Source of the DNA: Flavobacterium flavigenum
Lineage (GTDB): Bacteria > Bacteroidota > Bacteroidia > Flavobacteriales > Flavobacteriaceae
Direction: 5' to 3'
DNA: 64,000 bases
Assembly (NCBI RefSeq): GCF_027111255.2
Contig: NZ_CP114285.2
Coordinates: forward strand, 2,232,001 to 2,296,000
Shown one piece after another: positions 27,935 through 38,184 of the stretch. A model generated the notes under the pieces. That model worked only from the letters and a program-made list of their open reading frames with translations. It did not search any database and had not been told where the DNA came from. The stretch's first letter is position 1. The number at the start of each line of letters is the position of its first letter. The translations under genes and the position numbers were made by a program.

Positions 27935-28564
27935 ATGGATTTATTCATTTATTTATTCGCTGCCCTTTTCTCTGTTTTAAATCCAATTGGTACTGTTCCT
28001 ATCTTTGTAGGCCTTACTCATGATGATACCGACAGTGAACGATCCAGAATTTCATTATGGACCGCTATTAATGTTTTCATCATTTTAATTGTATCATTCT
28101 TTATTGGACAATATGTACTCACTTTTTTCGGAATCAGTATTGACGCACTTCGTATTGCCGGCGGGCTAGTGATTTTAAATTCAGGGTTTTCATTGTTGTC
28201 AGGAAAAATCAGCAAGAAAAGAGGAATTAATAAAAAGATTGAAAACGACGCTCAAAAGAGAAATGATATTGCATTGACGCCATTAGCAATTCCGATGCTG
28301 GCAGGACCAGGCTCTATTTCTTTATTAATTGCTTTTTATCAGGAACACCATGAAATTGAAGAAATAATTATTTCAAGTTTAGCAATTTTGGCAATTTCAA
28401 TTGCAATTTTTATTATCCTGAAGAGTGCTCACTATTTGGCACGTATTTTAGGAGCTTCAGGTATTGTCGCTATTTCAAGAATAATTGGTTTTATTGTAAT
28501 TGCTATAGGAATTCAATACATAGTTAGTTCTATAATTAATATCATAAAAGGCAATCTCATGTAG
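27935..28564 (+). CDS. MarC-family (UPF0056) membrane protein
   Basis: 209 aa with about six hydrophobic helices. The family pattern is seen as LNPIGTVPIFVGLT near 16-29, LRIAGGLVILNSGFSLL near 72-88, and TPLAIPMLAGPGSISLLI near 114-131. MarC proteins are integral inner-membrane proteins whose transport substrate is not settled; older links with multiple antibiotic resistance are doubtful. It is the only plus-strand gene in the left half of the window and lies convergent to ctlX, with a shared hairpin between them. Confidence 0.9.
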   Translation: MDLFIYLFAALFSVLNPIGTVPIFVGLTHDDTDSERSRISLWTAINVFIILIVSFFIGQYVLTFFGISIDALRIAGGLVILNSGFSLLSGKISKKRGINKKIENDAQKRNDIALTPLAIPMLAGPGSISLLIAFYQEHHEIEEIIISSLAILAISIAIFIILKSAHYLARILGASGIVAISRIIGFIVIAIGIQYIVSSIINIIKGNLM

Positions 28565-28589
28565 ATGTTCATGATACATCTAAATAAAA

Positions 28590-28635
28590 AAATTCCAAAT
28601 CCCATACTTTATGATAAGTTTGGAATTTGGAATTT
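28590..28635. terminator. Hairpin between convergent marC-family gene and ctlX
   Basis: AAATTCCAAAT (28590-28600) pairs perfectly with ATTTGGAATTT (28625-28635). A second, overlapping pairing (AATTCCAAA with TTTGGAATT at 28619-28627) is also possible. The position between two convergent genes fits a two-way terminator, but the T-run on each side is short. Confidence 0.55.
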
Positions 28636-28654
28636 CTTTATTGAAAAGTTTAAA

Positions 28655-29590
28655 TTAACTTCTTGGCAAAAAAACTTCAGCCATCATGCACCTTGCACTC
28701 CCTCCTCCACAAGCTTCAATAGTATCTAAACCTGAACTTAAAATTTCGGCATGACTTTCTAATTGTGCAATTTGTTTTTCCGACAGACTCTGGTATGCAG
28801 ATGTACTCATAACGATATATTTTTTACCATTCGTTCCTAGTACTTCCAGCATATTACCGGCAAAGTTATTCACTTGCGCTTCGGTAATTAGAATGATGTC
28901 TTTTTTATCAGCCTTTAAATTCTCCAAAACCATTTTGCGCTCTTTTTTATCATCAATACTATCAGCACAAATCACTGCAAAAGTTTCACCTATGCACATC
29001 ATTACATTGGTATGATAGATAAGTTTTCGTTCACCATTTACTGTTTGAAAAGCTTCAAAAATCACAGGGGCATAATCGAAATCTTCACAGAATTCAATAA
29101 ACAATTCTTCATCTGCACGTGGTGACAAGGCACAATATGCTTTTCCGTTAGCTCTGTCCAATATTAAACTTCCAGTTCCTTCCAGAAAAATACCATCTTC
29201 TTCAGCAGATGTGTAGTCCATGATATCTGTAATCTCGAAACCTTTTTCTTCTAAAACGTCCAAAATATCTTCCCGGCGTTCCTGACGACGATTTTCAGCA
29301 AACATTGGATATAGTGCTACTTCTCCATTTTCATGAAAAGAAACCCAATTATTTGGAAAAACACTATCAGGCGTATCTGTTTCTACTGTATCTTCGATAA
29401 CAGTCACATCTACACCTACGGATCTGAGCTTTTCTACAAAAGCATCAAACTCCTGTTGTGCTTTTGCATTTACTGTACTTGGCAGAAGTCCGTCTAATAC
29501 TTTTTGATAATAATTATTTACAGCCGTTTGCTCATTCATTCTGAAAGCAACAGGCCGAATCATTACGATTGCATTTGTCGTTTGTTTCAT
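28655..29590 (-). CDS. ctlX: Citrulline utilization hydrolase-type amidinotransferase-family protein
   Basis: 311 aa, guanidino-group-modifying (GME) fold. Acidic residues lie in DSVFPNNWVSFH and FLEGTGSLILDR, the catalytic His in IYHTNVMMCIG, and the catalytic Cys301 near the C terminus in CGGGSARCMMAEVF. The closest match I recognise is CtlX, named for citrulline use. It should hydrolyse a C-N bond of a guanidino or ureido compound; the physiological substrate here is not fixed. It lies next to a second GME-family gene, separated by an inverted repeat. Confidence 0.82.
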   Translation of the reverse strand: MKQTTNAIVMIRPVAFRMNEQTAVNNYYQKVLDGLLPSTVNAKAQQEFDAFVEKLRSVGVDVTVIEDTVETDTPDSVFPNNWVSFHENGEVALYPMFAENRRQERREDILDVLEEKGFEITDIMDYTSAEEDGIFLEGTGSLILDRANGKAYCALSPRADEELFIEFCEDFDYAPVIFEAFQTVNGERKLIYHTNVMMCIGETFAVICADSIDDKKERKMVLENLKADKKDIILITEAQVNNFAGNMLEVLGTNGKKYIVMSTSAYQSLSEKQIAQLESHAEILSSGLDTIEACGGGSARCMMAEVFLPRS

Positions 29591-29598
29591 ATTTTATT

Positions 29599-29658
29599 TG
29601 TTTCAAGTCTCGAGTTTCAGGCTTCACGTTAAAAACTTGAAACCTGAAACTTGAAACA
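29599..29658. repeat. Inverted repeat built from TGAAAC heptads
   Basis: On the plus strand TGTTTCAAG and AGTTTCAGG (29599-29621) pair with CCTGAAACTTGAAACA (29643-29658), with a 4-nt bulge. The right arm is three TGAAAC units at 7-base steps. It fills most of the 75-bp gap between two minus-strand genes. It could form a hairpin in RNA but lacks a T-run, so it is better called a short palindromic repeat than a terminator. Confidence 0.55.
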
Positions 29659-29664
29659 ATTTCT

Positions 29665-30579
29665 TTAATCTCTAATTAATGGTAAAGTTGAACATCTCAA
29701 CAATCCTTCCTGCTTTGCAATTTCGGCATACGGAATTTCTTCTACAGTAAAACCTTTTGCACGAAGCCAATTGTTTAATCGGGTAAAATTTTTCTCAGAA
29801 ACCACAACATCTTTATCAATCGAAAATACATTTGAAAACATGTTATACATTTCTTCTCTTTCGATATGAAATAAATTTTCTTTCCCAAAAAGCTTTACCA
29901 AATACATATAGTCAGCTTCTTCACGAAAACCTCTCTTATAAATTATCCCTTTATCTTTTCCAAGAGGCTGAAAACAACAATCTAAGTGTAAAGCATTATC
30001 CCTTGCTTCAATTTTGGATTTAACCAAATCGAATTCTTTCACAGTTTTGTTTGGAAACAATTGTTTGATAAAATTAACGCCTTGCATATTAGTCCGGGCG
30101 GTTATATAATCCTTATAATCACTTCCTTTATAAGTACCTATAAAGATATAATCGTTCCAAAGCATGACATCGCCTCCTTCTATATGAACATCTTCTGGTG
30201 GACGCAACACTTTTAGCGGATTAATCTGGTCAATTACATACTGAATTGCATCAAGTTCACGCTCTCTATCAGGCAAAATGTTTGATTTAATAAAGATATC
30301 ATCAATTACAAAACCTATATCGCGGGCAAAAATTTGATTATAACTCTCAATAATTTGCGGACGATAAACTTTTACTCCATATTTTTGAAAAACAGCATTA
30401 AAAGCTTCCATTTCAACAACCATATCCTTTTCAAGAGGATAAGTACCTGCTTTAATATGTTCCAATGATTTGGGATCATAAGCTTCCTCGATTGAAGGAG
30501 TTGGCCCATTATGAACGGCAGAACCCAAAACCACAGCACGCAATCTTGAAGTTTCGTTCTTAATATTTAATTGCAACAT
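29665..30579 (-). CDS. Amidinotransferase/arginine deiminase-family protein
   Basis: 304 aa from the ATG at 30579 (MLQLNIKNETSRLRAVVLGS). An earlier ATG at 30618 runs into the terminator and promoter region and was rejected. GME-family residues are visible: Glu and Asp in DVHIEGGDVMLWND, His in NALHLDCCFQPLG, and Cys296 in LLRCSTLPLIRD, which is similar to the arginine-deiminase end motif. It probably acts on arginine or a methylated or related guanidino compound. With ctlX it forms a two-gene group, suggesting linked arginine/citrulline metabolism. Confidence 0.82.
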   Translation of the reverse strand: MLQLNIKNETSRLRAVVLGSAVHNGPTPSIEEAYDPKSLEHIKAGTYPLEKDMVVEMEAFNAVFQKYGVKVYRPQIIESYNQIFARDIGFVIDDIFIKSNILPDRERELDAIQYVIDQINPLKVLRPPEDVHIEGGDVMLWNDYIFIGTYKGSDYKDYITARTNMQGVNFIKQLFPNKTVKEFDLVKSKIEARDNALHLDCCFQPLGKDKGIIYKRGFREEADYMYLVKLFGKENLFHIEREEMYNMFSNVFSIDKDVVVSEKNFTRLNNWLRAKGFTVEEIPYAEIAKQEGLLRCSTLPLIRD

Positions 30580-30597
30580 AATTATTATATTTTGTTG

Positions 30598-30605
30598 CAA
30601 ATATA
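30598..30605 (-). promoter_or_regulatory. -7 promoter box for the amidinotransferase-family gene
   Basis: TATATTTG on the minus strand, 18 nt before the ATG at 30579 and overlapping the end of the gltA terminator. There is no clear -33 TTG, because that place is taken by the hairpin. Confidence 0.4.
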
Positions 30606-30632
30606 AAAAAAGCTCCACATTTAAGTGAAGCT
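30604..30632 (-). terminator. Intrinsic terminator after gltA
   Basis: On the minus strand AGCTTCAC (30632-30625) pairs with GTGGAGCT (30618-30611, one G-U) and is followed by a T-run of 7. Confidence 0.8.
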
Positions 30633-30642
30633 TTCAATATGA

Positions 30643-31920
30643 TTATTTATTAGATTTAAATTCCCTCAATGGATGACCTGTATAAATTTGTCTTGGTCTT
30701 CCAATTGGCTCTTTGTTTTCACGCATTTCTTTCCATTGCGCTATCCATCCTGGTAACCTTCCAATTGCGAACATAACTGTAAACATATCAGTTGGAATCC
30801 CTAATGCTCTGTAAATAATTCCAGAGTAGAAATCAACATTTGGATATAAATTTCTTGATTTGAAGTATTCATCTTCAAGAGCAGCTGTTTCTAATTTTCT
30901 TGCAATATCTAAAATAGGATCTTCAACACCTAAAGTTTCTAAAACTTCTTTAGCCGCTTTTTTGATGATTTTAGCTCTTGGATCGAAATTTTTGTAAACC
31001 CTGTGCCCAAATCCCATTAAACGGAAAGGATCATTTTTATCTTTTGCTTTCGCCAAAAACTTATCTGTATCACCACCATCTTTATTAATATCTTCCAACA
31101 TTTCAAGAACTGCCTGATTCGCACCTCCGTGAAGAGGTCCCCAAAGAGCAGAAACTCCTGCTGAAACAGACGCAAACAAACCTGCATGTGATGAACCTAC
31201 CATTCTAACTGTTGAAGTTGAGCAGTTTTGCTCATGATCTGCATGAAGAATAAATAGTTTATCTAAAGCATTAACAATTACCGGATTTGCTTCATAAGGA
31301 CCTGTAGGCAATTTAAACATTAATTGCATAAAACTTTCCACATATCCTTTTGTATTATCGTAGTAATTTAATGGATACCCCATTGATTTTCTATAAGTCC
31401 AAGTAGCAATTACAAGAAATTTAGCCATTGTTTTACAAATAGCTTCGTACATTTCTTTTTCATTATCAACATTAACTGCTTTAGGATTAAATGCTGTTAA
31501 CGCACTTGTCAAAGCAGATAAAACTCCCATTGGGTGAGCTGTTTTTGGAAAACCATCAATGATGTTTTTCATTTCTTCGTTCACCAAAGAATGTTTTTTA
31601 ATGTCATTTTCGAATTGATCTAATTCTTTAGCTGTTGGCAGCTCTCCGAAAATCAAAAGATAAGAAACCTCTAAGAAGCTTGCTTTTTCAGCAAGATCTT
31701 CGATTGAATATCCTCTGTAACGTAAAATTCCTAATTCTCCATCCAGAAAAGTAATTTCACTTTTGCATGAACCAGAATTTTTATAACCAGGATCAATAGT
31801 AATAATACCAGTTAAATCACGTAATTTGTTAATATCGATAGCGGATTCATTTTCGCTTCCTGTTATTACCGGAAGTTCAATTTTCTTACCATCTACTTCT
31901 AATGTAGCTATTTTTGACAT
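30643..31920 (-). CDS. gltA: Citrate synthase
   Basis: 425 aa, type II length. The active-site residues are in WGPLHGGANQAVLEML (His), GFGHRVYKNFDPRA (His) and YPNVDFYSGIIYRALG (Asp). The N-terminal domain (SGSCKSEITFLDGELGILRY) is of the hexameric bacterial type. It condenses oxaloacetate and acetyl-CoA at the entry of the TCA cycle. It appears to be a single-gene unit, with a -7 box upstream and a strong terminator 11 bp after its stop. Confidence 0.96.
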   Translation of the reverse strand: MSKIATLEVDGKKIELPVITGSENESAIDINKLRDLTGIITIDPGYKNSGSCKSEITFLDGELGILRYRGYSIEDLAEKASFLEVSYLLIFGELPTAKELDQFENDIKKHSLVNEEMKNIIDGFPKTAHPMGVLSALTSALTAFNPKAVNVDNEKEMYEAICKTMAKFLVIATWTYRKSMGYPLNYYDNTKGYVESFMQLMFKLPTGPYEANPVIVNALDKLFILHADHEQNCSTSTVRMVGSSHAGLFASVSAGVSALWGPLHGGANQAVLEMLEDINKDGGDTDKFLAKAKDKNDPFRLMGFGHRVYKNFDPRAKIIKKAAKEVLETLGVEDPILDIARKLETAALEDEYFKSRNLYPNVDFYSGIIYRALGIPTDMFTVMFAIGRLPGWIAQWKEMRENKEPIGRPRQIYTGHPLREFKSNK

Positions 31921-31957
31921 AATATATCGGAAATAATTCTTTTAAATAATAATTTAT

Positions 31958-31965
31958 CAAATCTA
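31958..31965 (-). promoter_or_regulatory. -7 promoter box for gltA
   Basis: TAGATTTG on the minus strand, 37 nt before the gltA ATG. The -33 region is a T-rich run without a clear TTG. Confidence 0.4.
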
Positions 31966-32017
31966 AGGAATTTAAGACTAATTAAAAAAGGAATAATGCT
32001 ATGAATTTGTTAAAACC

Positions 32018-32051
32018 CCAAAAAAAAACCACTCGTTTTCACGAATGGTTT
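32018..32051 (-). terminator. Intrinsic terminator after eno
   Basis: On the minus strand AAACCATTCG (32051-32042) pairs with CGAGTGGTTT (32035-32026, one G-U) across a 6-nt loop, followed by a T-run. Confidence 0.85.
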
Positions 32052-32075
32052 AATTCTACAATATAAGTCTTACAA

Positions 32076-33380
<1,305 letters not shown>

Positions 33381-33479
33381 TTATTAATAATTATATATTT
33401 TTTTTCGAAAGTATAAAAATATTTAATACTAAAAACTCATTTTAGTCATTAAGTACCTTTATTTATTAACTACATCGTT

Positions 33480-34589
33480 TTAGACTTTGCTAGTTTTGAT
33501 ATTCTCAACAAATTGATCAAATAAATAAGAAGAATCATGTGGTCCAGGACTAGCTTCAGGATGATATTGAACTGAAAAACAATTCTTATTCTTCATTCTC
33601 ATACCAGCCACAGTATCATCATTTAGATGAATATGTGTGAGCTCTAATTCCGGATGACCTTCCAAAGCTTCTCTTTTCACAGCGAAGCCATGATTTTGAG
33701 AAGTAATTTCACCTTTACCAGTAATAAGATTTTTTACTGGGTGATTAATTCCTCTATGTCCACCAAACATTTTGTACGTTTTAACGCCATTTGCAAGAGC
33801 AATTACCTGATGCCCTAAACAAATCCCAAACAAAGGTTTGTCTTCAGCAATAATTTTCTTAGCAACTTCAATCGCTCCAAAAAGAGGATCCGGATCTCCG
33901 GGACCATTTGACAAGAAATAACCATCAGGATTAAATGCAGTCAAATCTTCATAAGTTGAATCGTATGGAAAAACTTTAATATAACAATCTCTCTTAGCAA
34001 GATTTCTTAATATATTCTTTTTTATGCCCAAGTCTAATGCTGAAATTTTGTATGTAGCATTTTCATCACCAATAAAGTACGACTCTTTAGTTGACACTTT
34101 AGAAGCCAGCTCCAAACCTTCCATATCAGGCACATTAGCCAATTCCTTCTTTAACTCTTCAATAGAAGTTCCATCTGTACAAATAACTGCATTCATAGCA
34201 CCATTATCACGAATGTAACTCACCAGAGCACGAGTATCAACATCAGAAATACAAATCAGGTTTTGTTTTGTAAAATAATCCTCAAGGCTTCCTGAAGCAA
34301 CTGCCCTTGAATAGTTAAAACTAAAGTTTTTACAAACTAAGCCTGCTATTTTAACGCTTTCAGATTCAACTTCTAAATCATTCACACCGTAATTACCGAT
34401 ATGCGGATTAGTAGTCACCATGATTTGCCCAAAATATGAAGGATCTGTAAAAATCTCCTGATACCCTGTCATTCCTGTATTAAAACAAACTTCACCAAAA
34501 GTTTTACCGCTAATACCGATAGATTTACCATGAAAAATAGTTCCGTCACTTAGTAATAAAATGGCGCTTTGTCGAGTTGTGTATTTCAT
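33480..34589 (-). CDS. carA: Carbamoyl-phosphate synthase small subunit
   Basis: 369 aa. The N-terminal domain has FNTGMTGYQEIFTDPSY; the class I glutamine amidotransferase domain has SNGPGDP, the nucleophile Cys257 in FGICLGHQ, and QYHPEASPGPHD with His and Glu of the triad. It releases ammonia from glutamine for the large subunit, feeding arginine and pyrimidine synthesis. carB is not in the window. A good promoter lies 66 bp upstream. Confidence 0.96.
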   Translation of the reverse strand: MKYTTRQSAILLLSDGTIFHGKSIGISGKTFGEVCFNTGMTGYQEIFTDPSYFGQIMVTTNPHIGNYGVNDLEVESESVKIAGLVCKNFSFNYSRAVASGSLEDYFTKQNLICISDVDTRALVSYIRDNGAMNAVICTDGTSIEELKKELANVPDMEGLELASKVSTKESYFIGDENATYKISALDLGIKKNILRNLAKRDCYIKVFPYDSTYEDLTAFNPDGYFLSNGPGDPDPLFGAIEVAKKIIAEDKPLFGICLGHQVIALANGVKTYKMFGGHRGINHPVKNLITGKGEITSQNHGFAVKREALEGHPELELTHIHLNDDTVAGMRMKNKNCFSVQYHPEASPGPHDSSYLFDQFVENIKTSKV

Positions 34590-34654
34590 TGTTTAATTTC
34601 TATTATTATAATCTTAATACTGAATTTAAAAACTCAGCGTAATTAGATATTTTG

Positions 34655-34685
34655 CAAATTTACTTTTTTAAAAGACCGCTGACAA
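34655..34685 (-). promoter_or_regulatory. Promoter for carA
   Basis: On the minus strand CTTG (-33) is followed by a 20-bp spacer and TAAATTTG (34662-34655). The leader to the carA ATG would be about 60 nt. The spacing equals that at 20181 and 48528. Confidence 0.55.
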
Positions 34686-34750
34686 GATTTTTTAAAAATT
34701 TCATTCATAAAAATAAAACCCAGTCATTTAAAAAAGTTAAATTTTGTTCT

Positions 34751-34797
34751 TAAAAAAAATCAAAAAAAAAGGATAAACTAAAAATTAGCTTATCCTT
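34751..34797 (-). terminator. Intrinsic terminator after rplQ, end of the alpha operon
   Basis: On the minus strand AAGGATAAGCTAA (34797-34785) pairs with TTAGTTTATCCTT (34781-34769), a 13-bp stem with one G-U pair and a 3-nt loop, followed by a long T-rich run. It closes the ribosomal gene block. Confidence 0.9.
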
Positions 34798-34825
34798 GAT
34801 TTCTATAGAATCATTATTTTCATAA

Positions 34826-35317
34826 TTATTCAGAAGCTTCAGTAGTCGTTTCTGATTCAGCAGCTGGAGCTTCCGGAGTTGCCTCATCAGCTTTTTTAGC
34901 TTTACCACCACGACGGCTTTTTGCTTTTTTAACTTCTTTTTTACCACCGTTGTAAAGTTCATTGAAATCTACAAGTTCGATCATCGCCATATCAGCGTTA
35001 TCTCCTAAACGATTTCCAACTTTAATGATACGAGTGTATCCACCTGGACGGTCACCAACTTTAGCAGCCACATCTCTGAACAAGTCAGTTACAGCATATT
35101 TACTACGTAGGTAAGCAAAAACAATACGACGGTTGTGAGTCGTATCTTCTTTTGATTTTGTGATTAAAGGCTCAACGAATTGTTTAAGCGCTTTAGCTTT
35201 TGCAACAGTAGTGTTAATACGTTTGTGCTCAATAAGAGAACAAGCCATATTAGCCAACATAGCTTTTCTATGTCCAGTCTGTCTGCTTAAGTGATTGAAT
35301 TTTTTTCCGTGTCTCAT
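34826..35317 (-). CDS. rplQ: Ribosomal protein bL17
   Basis: 163 aa. The core ([20 protein letters not shown], then a GGYTRI motif near 92-97) is followed by a Lys-rich and then Ala/Glu/Thr-rich tail of about 45 residues that is longer than in E. coli. Such tails are common in Bacteroidota. Large-subunit protein near the exit tunnel. Last gene of the alpha operon, 36 bp after rpoA with a GC-rich hairpin between them. Confidence 0.95.
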   Translation of the reverse strand: MRHGKKFNHLSRQTGHRKAMLANMACSLIEHKRINTTVAKAKALKQFVEPLITKSKEDTTHNRRIVFAYLRSKYAVTDLFRDVAAKVGDRPGGYTRIIKVGNRLGDNADMAMIELVDFNELYNGGKKEVKKAKSRRGGKAKKADEATPEAPAAESETTTEASE

Positions 35318-35332
35318 TGCTATTTTAAATTT

Positions 35333-35350
35333 AATCCCGCAAGCGGGATT
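35333..35350 (-). promoter_or_regulatory. GC-rich hairpin between rpoA and rplQ
   Basis: AATCCCGC and GCGGGATT are exact inverted copies separated by 2 bases, forming a tight stem-loop. On the minus strand it is followed by AAATTTAAAATAG, not a T-run, so it is not a standard terminator. It may protect or process the mRNA between the two genes. Confidence 0.5.
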
Positions 35351-35353
35351 GAA

Positions 35354-36346
35354 TTATTCTTTATCTAATTTGTATTTAGCTAAGTCCATTCCGAAAGTTA
35401 AATTTTTAACTGCAACAAGTTCATCAAGTTCAGTTAAAGATTTTTTACCAAAATTACGGAATTTCATTAGGTCATTTTTATTGAACGATACTAAATCACC
35501 AAGTGTATCAACTTCAGCCGCTTTCAAGCAATTTAATGCTCTCACAGATAAATCCATATCAACAAGCTTAGTTTTAAGCAATTGTCTCATATGCAATGAC
35601 TCTTCATCATACGATTCTGTTTGTGCAATTTCGTCAGCCTCAAGTGTAATTCTTTCATCAGAAAACAACATAAAATGGTGAATTAAAACTTTAGCAGCTT
35701 CAGTAAGAGCATCTTTTGGATTGATTGATCCATCAGTTTTGATTTCAAAAACTAATTTTTCGTAATCTGTTTTTTGCTCTACACGGAAATTTTCGATTGC
35801 ATATTTTACATTTTTTACCGGAGTAAAAATAGAATCTGTAAAAATTGTTCCAATTGCAGCATTCTGTTTTTTGTTCTCTTCAGCAGGAACGTATCCTCTA
35901 CCTTTTTCGATTGTTAAATCGAAGTTCAATTTGATTTTAGAATCTAAATTACAGATAACAAGGTCTGGGTTCAGAACTTGGAAACCTGAGATAAATTTTT
36001 GAAAATCACCTGCTGTCAATTGGTCTTTACCAGAAACAGAAATAGTAACTGATTCATTATCGATATCTTCAATCTGACGTTTGAAACGTACTTGTTTAAG
36101 ATTAAGGATAATTTCTGTAACGTCCTCAACAACACCTGAAATAGTAGAAAACTCATGATCTACACCTTCGATACGAACAGATGTAATTGCATAACCTTCT
36201 AACGCTGAAAGCAAAACTCTTCTAAGTGCATTACCAACTGTCAATCCATAACCAGGTTCTAAAGGTCTAAATTCGAATTTACCTTCAAAATCGGTTGAAT
36301 CGATCATGATAACTTTATCGGGCTTTTGAAAATTAAATATTGCCAT
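35354..36346 (-). CDS. rpoA: RNA polymerase alpha subunit
   Basis: 330 aa. The N-terminal assembly domain includes [20 protein letters not shown] near 32-51 and [14 protein letters not shown] near 91-104. The C-terminal domain has [20 protein letters not shown] and [16 protein letters not shown], the DNA- and regulator-binding helices. It nucleates the polymerase core. It sits 21 bp after rpsD. Confidence 0.97.
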   Translation of the reverse strand: MAIFNFQKPDKVIMIDSTDFEGKFEFRPLEPGYGLTVGNALRRVLLSALEGYAITSVRIEGVDHEFSTISGVVEDVTEIILNLKQVRFKRQIEDIDNESVTISVSGKDQLTAGDFQKFISGFQVLNPDLVICNLDSKIKLNFDLTIEKGRGYVPAEENKKQNAAIGTIFTDSIFTPVKNVKYAIENFRVEQKTDYEKLVFEIKTDGSINPKDALTEAAKVLIHHFMLFSDERITLEADEIAQTESYDEESLHMRQLLKTKLVDMDLSVRALNCLKAAEVDTLGDLVSFNKNDLMKFRNFGKKSLTELDELVAVKNLTFGMDLAKYKLDKE

Positions 36347-36367
36347 AAATTTCGACTAAGTCAATTA

Positions 36368-36973
36368 TTATTTGTTGTACAACTCTACGATTAATTGTTC
36401 TTTAATGTTTTCTGGAATTTGAAGTCTCGCAGGTACAGAAACGAAAGTTCCCTCTTTAAGTTCATTGTTCCAGGTAATCCATTCATAAACATGACTTGAA
36501 TTTGATAAAGAACGTTCGATAGCTTCTAATGATTTAGATTTTTCACGAACTGCAACTTTATCACCAGGCTTAAGGTGGTAAGAAGGAATATTTACAACTT
36601 CACCATTAACAGTAATGTGTCTGTGAGAAACTAATTGTCTTGCACCTCTACGAGATGGAGCAATTCCCATTCTAAAAACAACATTATCTAATCTTGCTTC
36701 ACATAATTGTAAAAGAACTTCACCAGTAACCCCTTTAGTAGCTGATGCTTTTTTAAATAAACCTCTGAATTGTTTTTCTAAAATTCCATAAGAATATTTA
36801 GCTTTTTGCTTTTCCATTAACTGAACAGCATACTCAGATTTTTTACCTCTTTTTTTAGCCATCCCGTGTTGTCCAGGTGGGTAATTTCTTTTTTCGAAAG
36901 ATTTATCATCTCCGAAAATTGCTTCGCCAAATTTACGAGCAATTCTAGTTTTAGGACCAGTATATCTTGCCAT
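36368..36973 (-). CDS. rpsD: Ribosomal protein uS4
   Basis: 201 aa. [19 protein letters not shown] is the Bacteroidota-type start, and the S4 RNA-binding domain reads [20 protein letters not shown] near 91-110. No zinc-site cysteine cluster is seen in the N-terminal region. It is a primary 16S-binding protein. It is preceded by a 90-bp gap with a three-stem structure, a possible autoregulatory leader, since S4 controls the alpha operon in other bacteria. Confidence 0.96.
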   Translation of the reverse strand: MARYTGPKTRIARKFGEAIFGDDKSFEKRNYPPGQHGMAKKRGKKSEYAVQLMEKQKAKYSYGILEKQFRGLFKKASATKGVTGEVLLQLCEARLDNVVFRMGIAPSRRGARQLVSHRHITVNGEVVNIPSYHLKPGDKVAVREKSKSLEAIERSLSNSSHVYEWITWNNELKEGTFVSVPARLQIPENIKEQLIVELYNK

Positions 36974-36989
36974 TTCTAAAAATTAATTT

Positions 36990-37043
36990 AAGGTAGAGAT
37001 TATGAATTCAGGTCATATCCTTCGATAATCGTTATTCTACCTT
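36990..37043 (-). promoter_or_regulatory. Structured leader before rpsD (candidate S4-binding RNA)
   Basis: On the minus strand AAGGTAGA (37043-37036) pairs with TCTACCTT (36997-36990), enclosing a small ATAA/TTAT hairpin and a GATATGA/TCATAATC hairpin with a 7-nt loop. No promoter box is present, so this is an intercistronic element between rpsK and rpsD. A conserved leader linked to S4 has been reported in Bacteroidia as I recall; whether this is that motif was not checked. Confidence 0.5.
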
Positions 37044-37063
37044 GTTATACTTAAATAATATTA

Positions 37064-37447
37064 TTAAACTCTACGTCTTTTTGGAGGACGACATCCGTTG
37101 TGAGGCATTGGAGTAACATCGATAATCTCAGTAACTTCAATTCCACCGTTATGAATAGAACGAATAGCAGACTCACGTCCGTTTCCTGGTCCTTTTACAT
37201 AAACCTTAACTTTTTTCAGTCCAGCCTCTAGAGCTACTTTACTACAATCTTCTGCTGCCATTTGAGCTGCATACGGAGTATTCTTTTTAGAACCTCTGAA
37301 TCCCATTTTACCAGCTGAAGACCAAGAAATAACTTCGCCTTTCTTATTTGTCAAAGAAATAATAATATTGTTGAAAGTGGCAGAAATATGAGCCTCACCC
37401 GTTGATTCAACGATAACTTTACGTTTTTTTGCAGTTGCTTTAGCCAT
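37064..37447 (-). CDS. rpsK: Ribosomal protein uS11
   Basis: 127 aa. [20 protein letters not shown] near 17-36 and the C-terminal [18 protein letters not shown] are diagnostic. It forms the 30S platform. 8 bp after rpsM. The gap to the following rpsD is unusually long. Confidence 0.97.
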   Translation of the reverse strand: MAKATAKKRKVIVESTGEAHISATFNNIIISLTNKKGEVISWSSAGKMGFRGSKKNTPYAAQMAAEDCSKVALEAGLKKVKVYVKGPGNGRESAIRSIHNGGIEVTEIIDVTPMPHNGCRPPKRRRV

Positions 37448-37455
37448 ATTACTTA

Positions 37456-37830
37456 TTATTTAGTTGCTTTTTTCTTGTTAGCAACAGTTTTTCTTTTACC
37501 TTTTCTTGTTCTAGAGTTATTTTTAGTTCTTTGTCCTCTTAATGGAAGACCAGATCTGTGACGGATACCTCTATAACAACCAATATCCATTAAACGTTTG
37601 ATGTTTAAAGAAACTTCAGAACGCAATTCTCCTTCAATCTTGTAAAACGAAACTGCATCACGAATTGCTCCGATCTCGTCATCATTCCAATCTTGAACTT
37701 TTTTATCCTGGCTAACCTGAGCTTTTTCTAAAATCTCAATAGCTCTACTTTTTCCTAATCCGAAAATATAGGTAAGTGCAATAACACCTCTTTTGTTTTT
37801 TGGGATATCTACCCCTGCTATTCTTGCCAT
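37456..37830 (-). CDS. rpsM: Ribosomal protein uS13
   Basis: 124 aa. [20 protein letters not shown] at the start and [20 protein letters not shown] near 89-108 are the family marks, followed by a basic tail. It sits in the 30S head and contacts tRNA and the 50S subunit. The gap after rpmJ is only 2 bp, so the two are translationally linked. Confidence 0.97.
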   Translation of the reverse strand: MARIAGVDIPKNKRGVIALTYIFGLGKSRAIEILEKAQVSQDKKVQDWNDDEIGAIRDAVSFYKIEGELRSEVSLNIKRLMDIGCYRGIRHRSGLPLRGQRTKNNSRTRKGKRKTVANKKKATK

Positions 37831-37832
37831 AA

Positions 37833-37949
37833 TTATCCTTGTCTTTGTTTAAATCTAGGATTCTTTTTGTTTATTACGTACAGTCTCCCTTTTCTACGCA
37901 CGATAATGCACTCGGCACTTCTCTTTTTTACTGATGCTCTAACTTTCAT
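37833..37949 (-). CDS. rpmJ: Ribosomal protein bL36 (zinc-free form)
   Basis: 38 aa: [14 protein letters not shown] at the N terminus and [12 protein letters not shown] at the C terminus. Only one Cys is present and the usual CxxC...C...H zinc ligands are gone, so this is the C-minus form. The ATG is at 37949 and the TAA at 37833-37835, fitting exactly between infA and rpsM as in the standard order. Confidence 0.95.
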
Positions 37950-37961
37950 AGTAATTATCCT

Positions 37962-38177
37962 TTAATATCGATAAGTAATTCTTGCTTTTGACAAATCATA
38001 AGGACTCATTTCCAGTTTCACTTTATCACCAGGTAATAATTTGATGTAATGCATACGCATTTTACCAGAAATATGAGCAATTACAATATGTCCATTTTCT
38101 AACTCTACACGGAACATCGCATTTGATAATGCTTCAATGATTGATCCGTCTTGTTCTATTGCTGATTGTTTTGCCAT
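37962..38177 (-). CDS. infA: Translation initiation factor IF-1
   Basis: 71 aa, a single OB-fold. [40 protein letters not shown] and the end RITYRY match IF-1. It binds the A site of the 30S during initiation. Between secY (7 bp) and rpmJ (12 bp). Confidence 0.97.
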   Translation of the reverse strand: MAKQSAIEQDGSIIEALSNAMFRVELENGHIVIAHISGKMRMHYIKLLPGDKVKLEMSPYDLSKARITYRY

Positions 38178-38184
38178 AAATATA

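Noticed and set aside
29599..29658. TGAAAC heptads considered as a CRISPR remnant
   Set aside because: Units are only 7 bases apart without spacers and are arranged as a palindrome; no cas gene is present.
33428..33446. ACTAAAA/TTTTAGT hairpin between carA and eno considered as terminator
   Set aside because: Short AT-only stem with no T-run directly after it; such stems are common by chance in AT-rich gaps.
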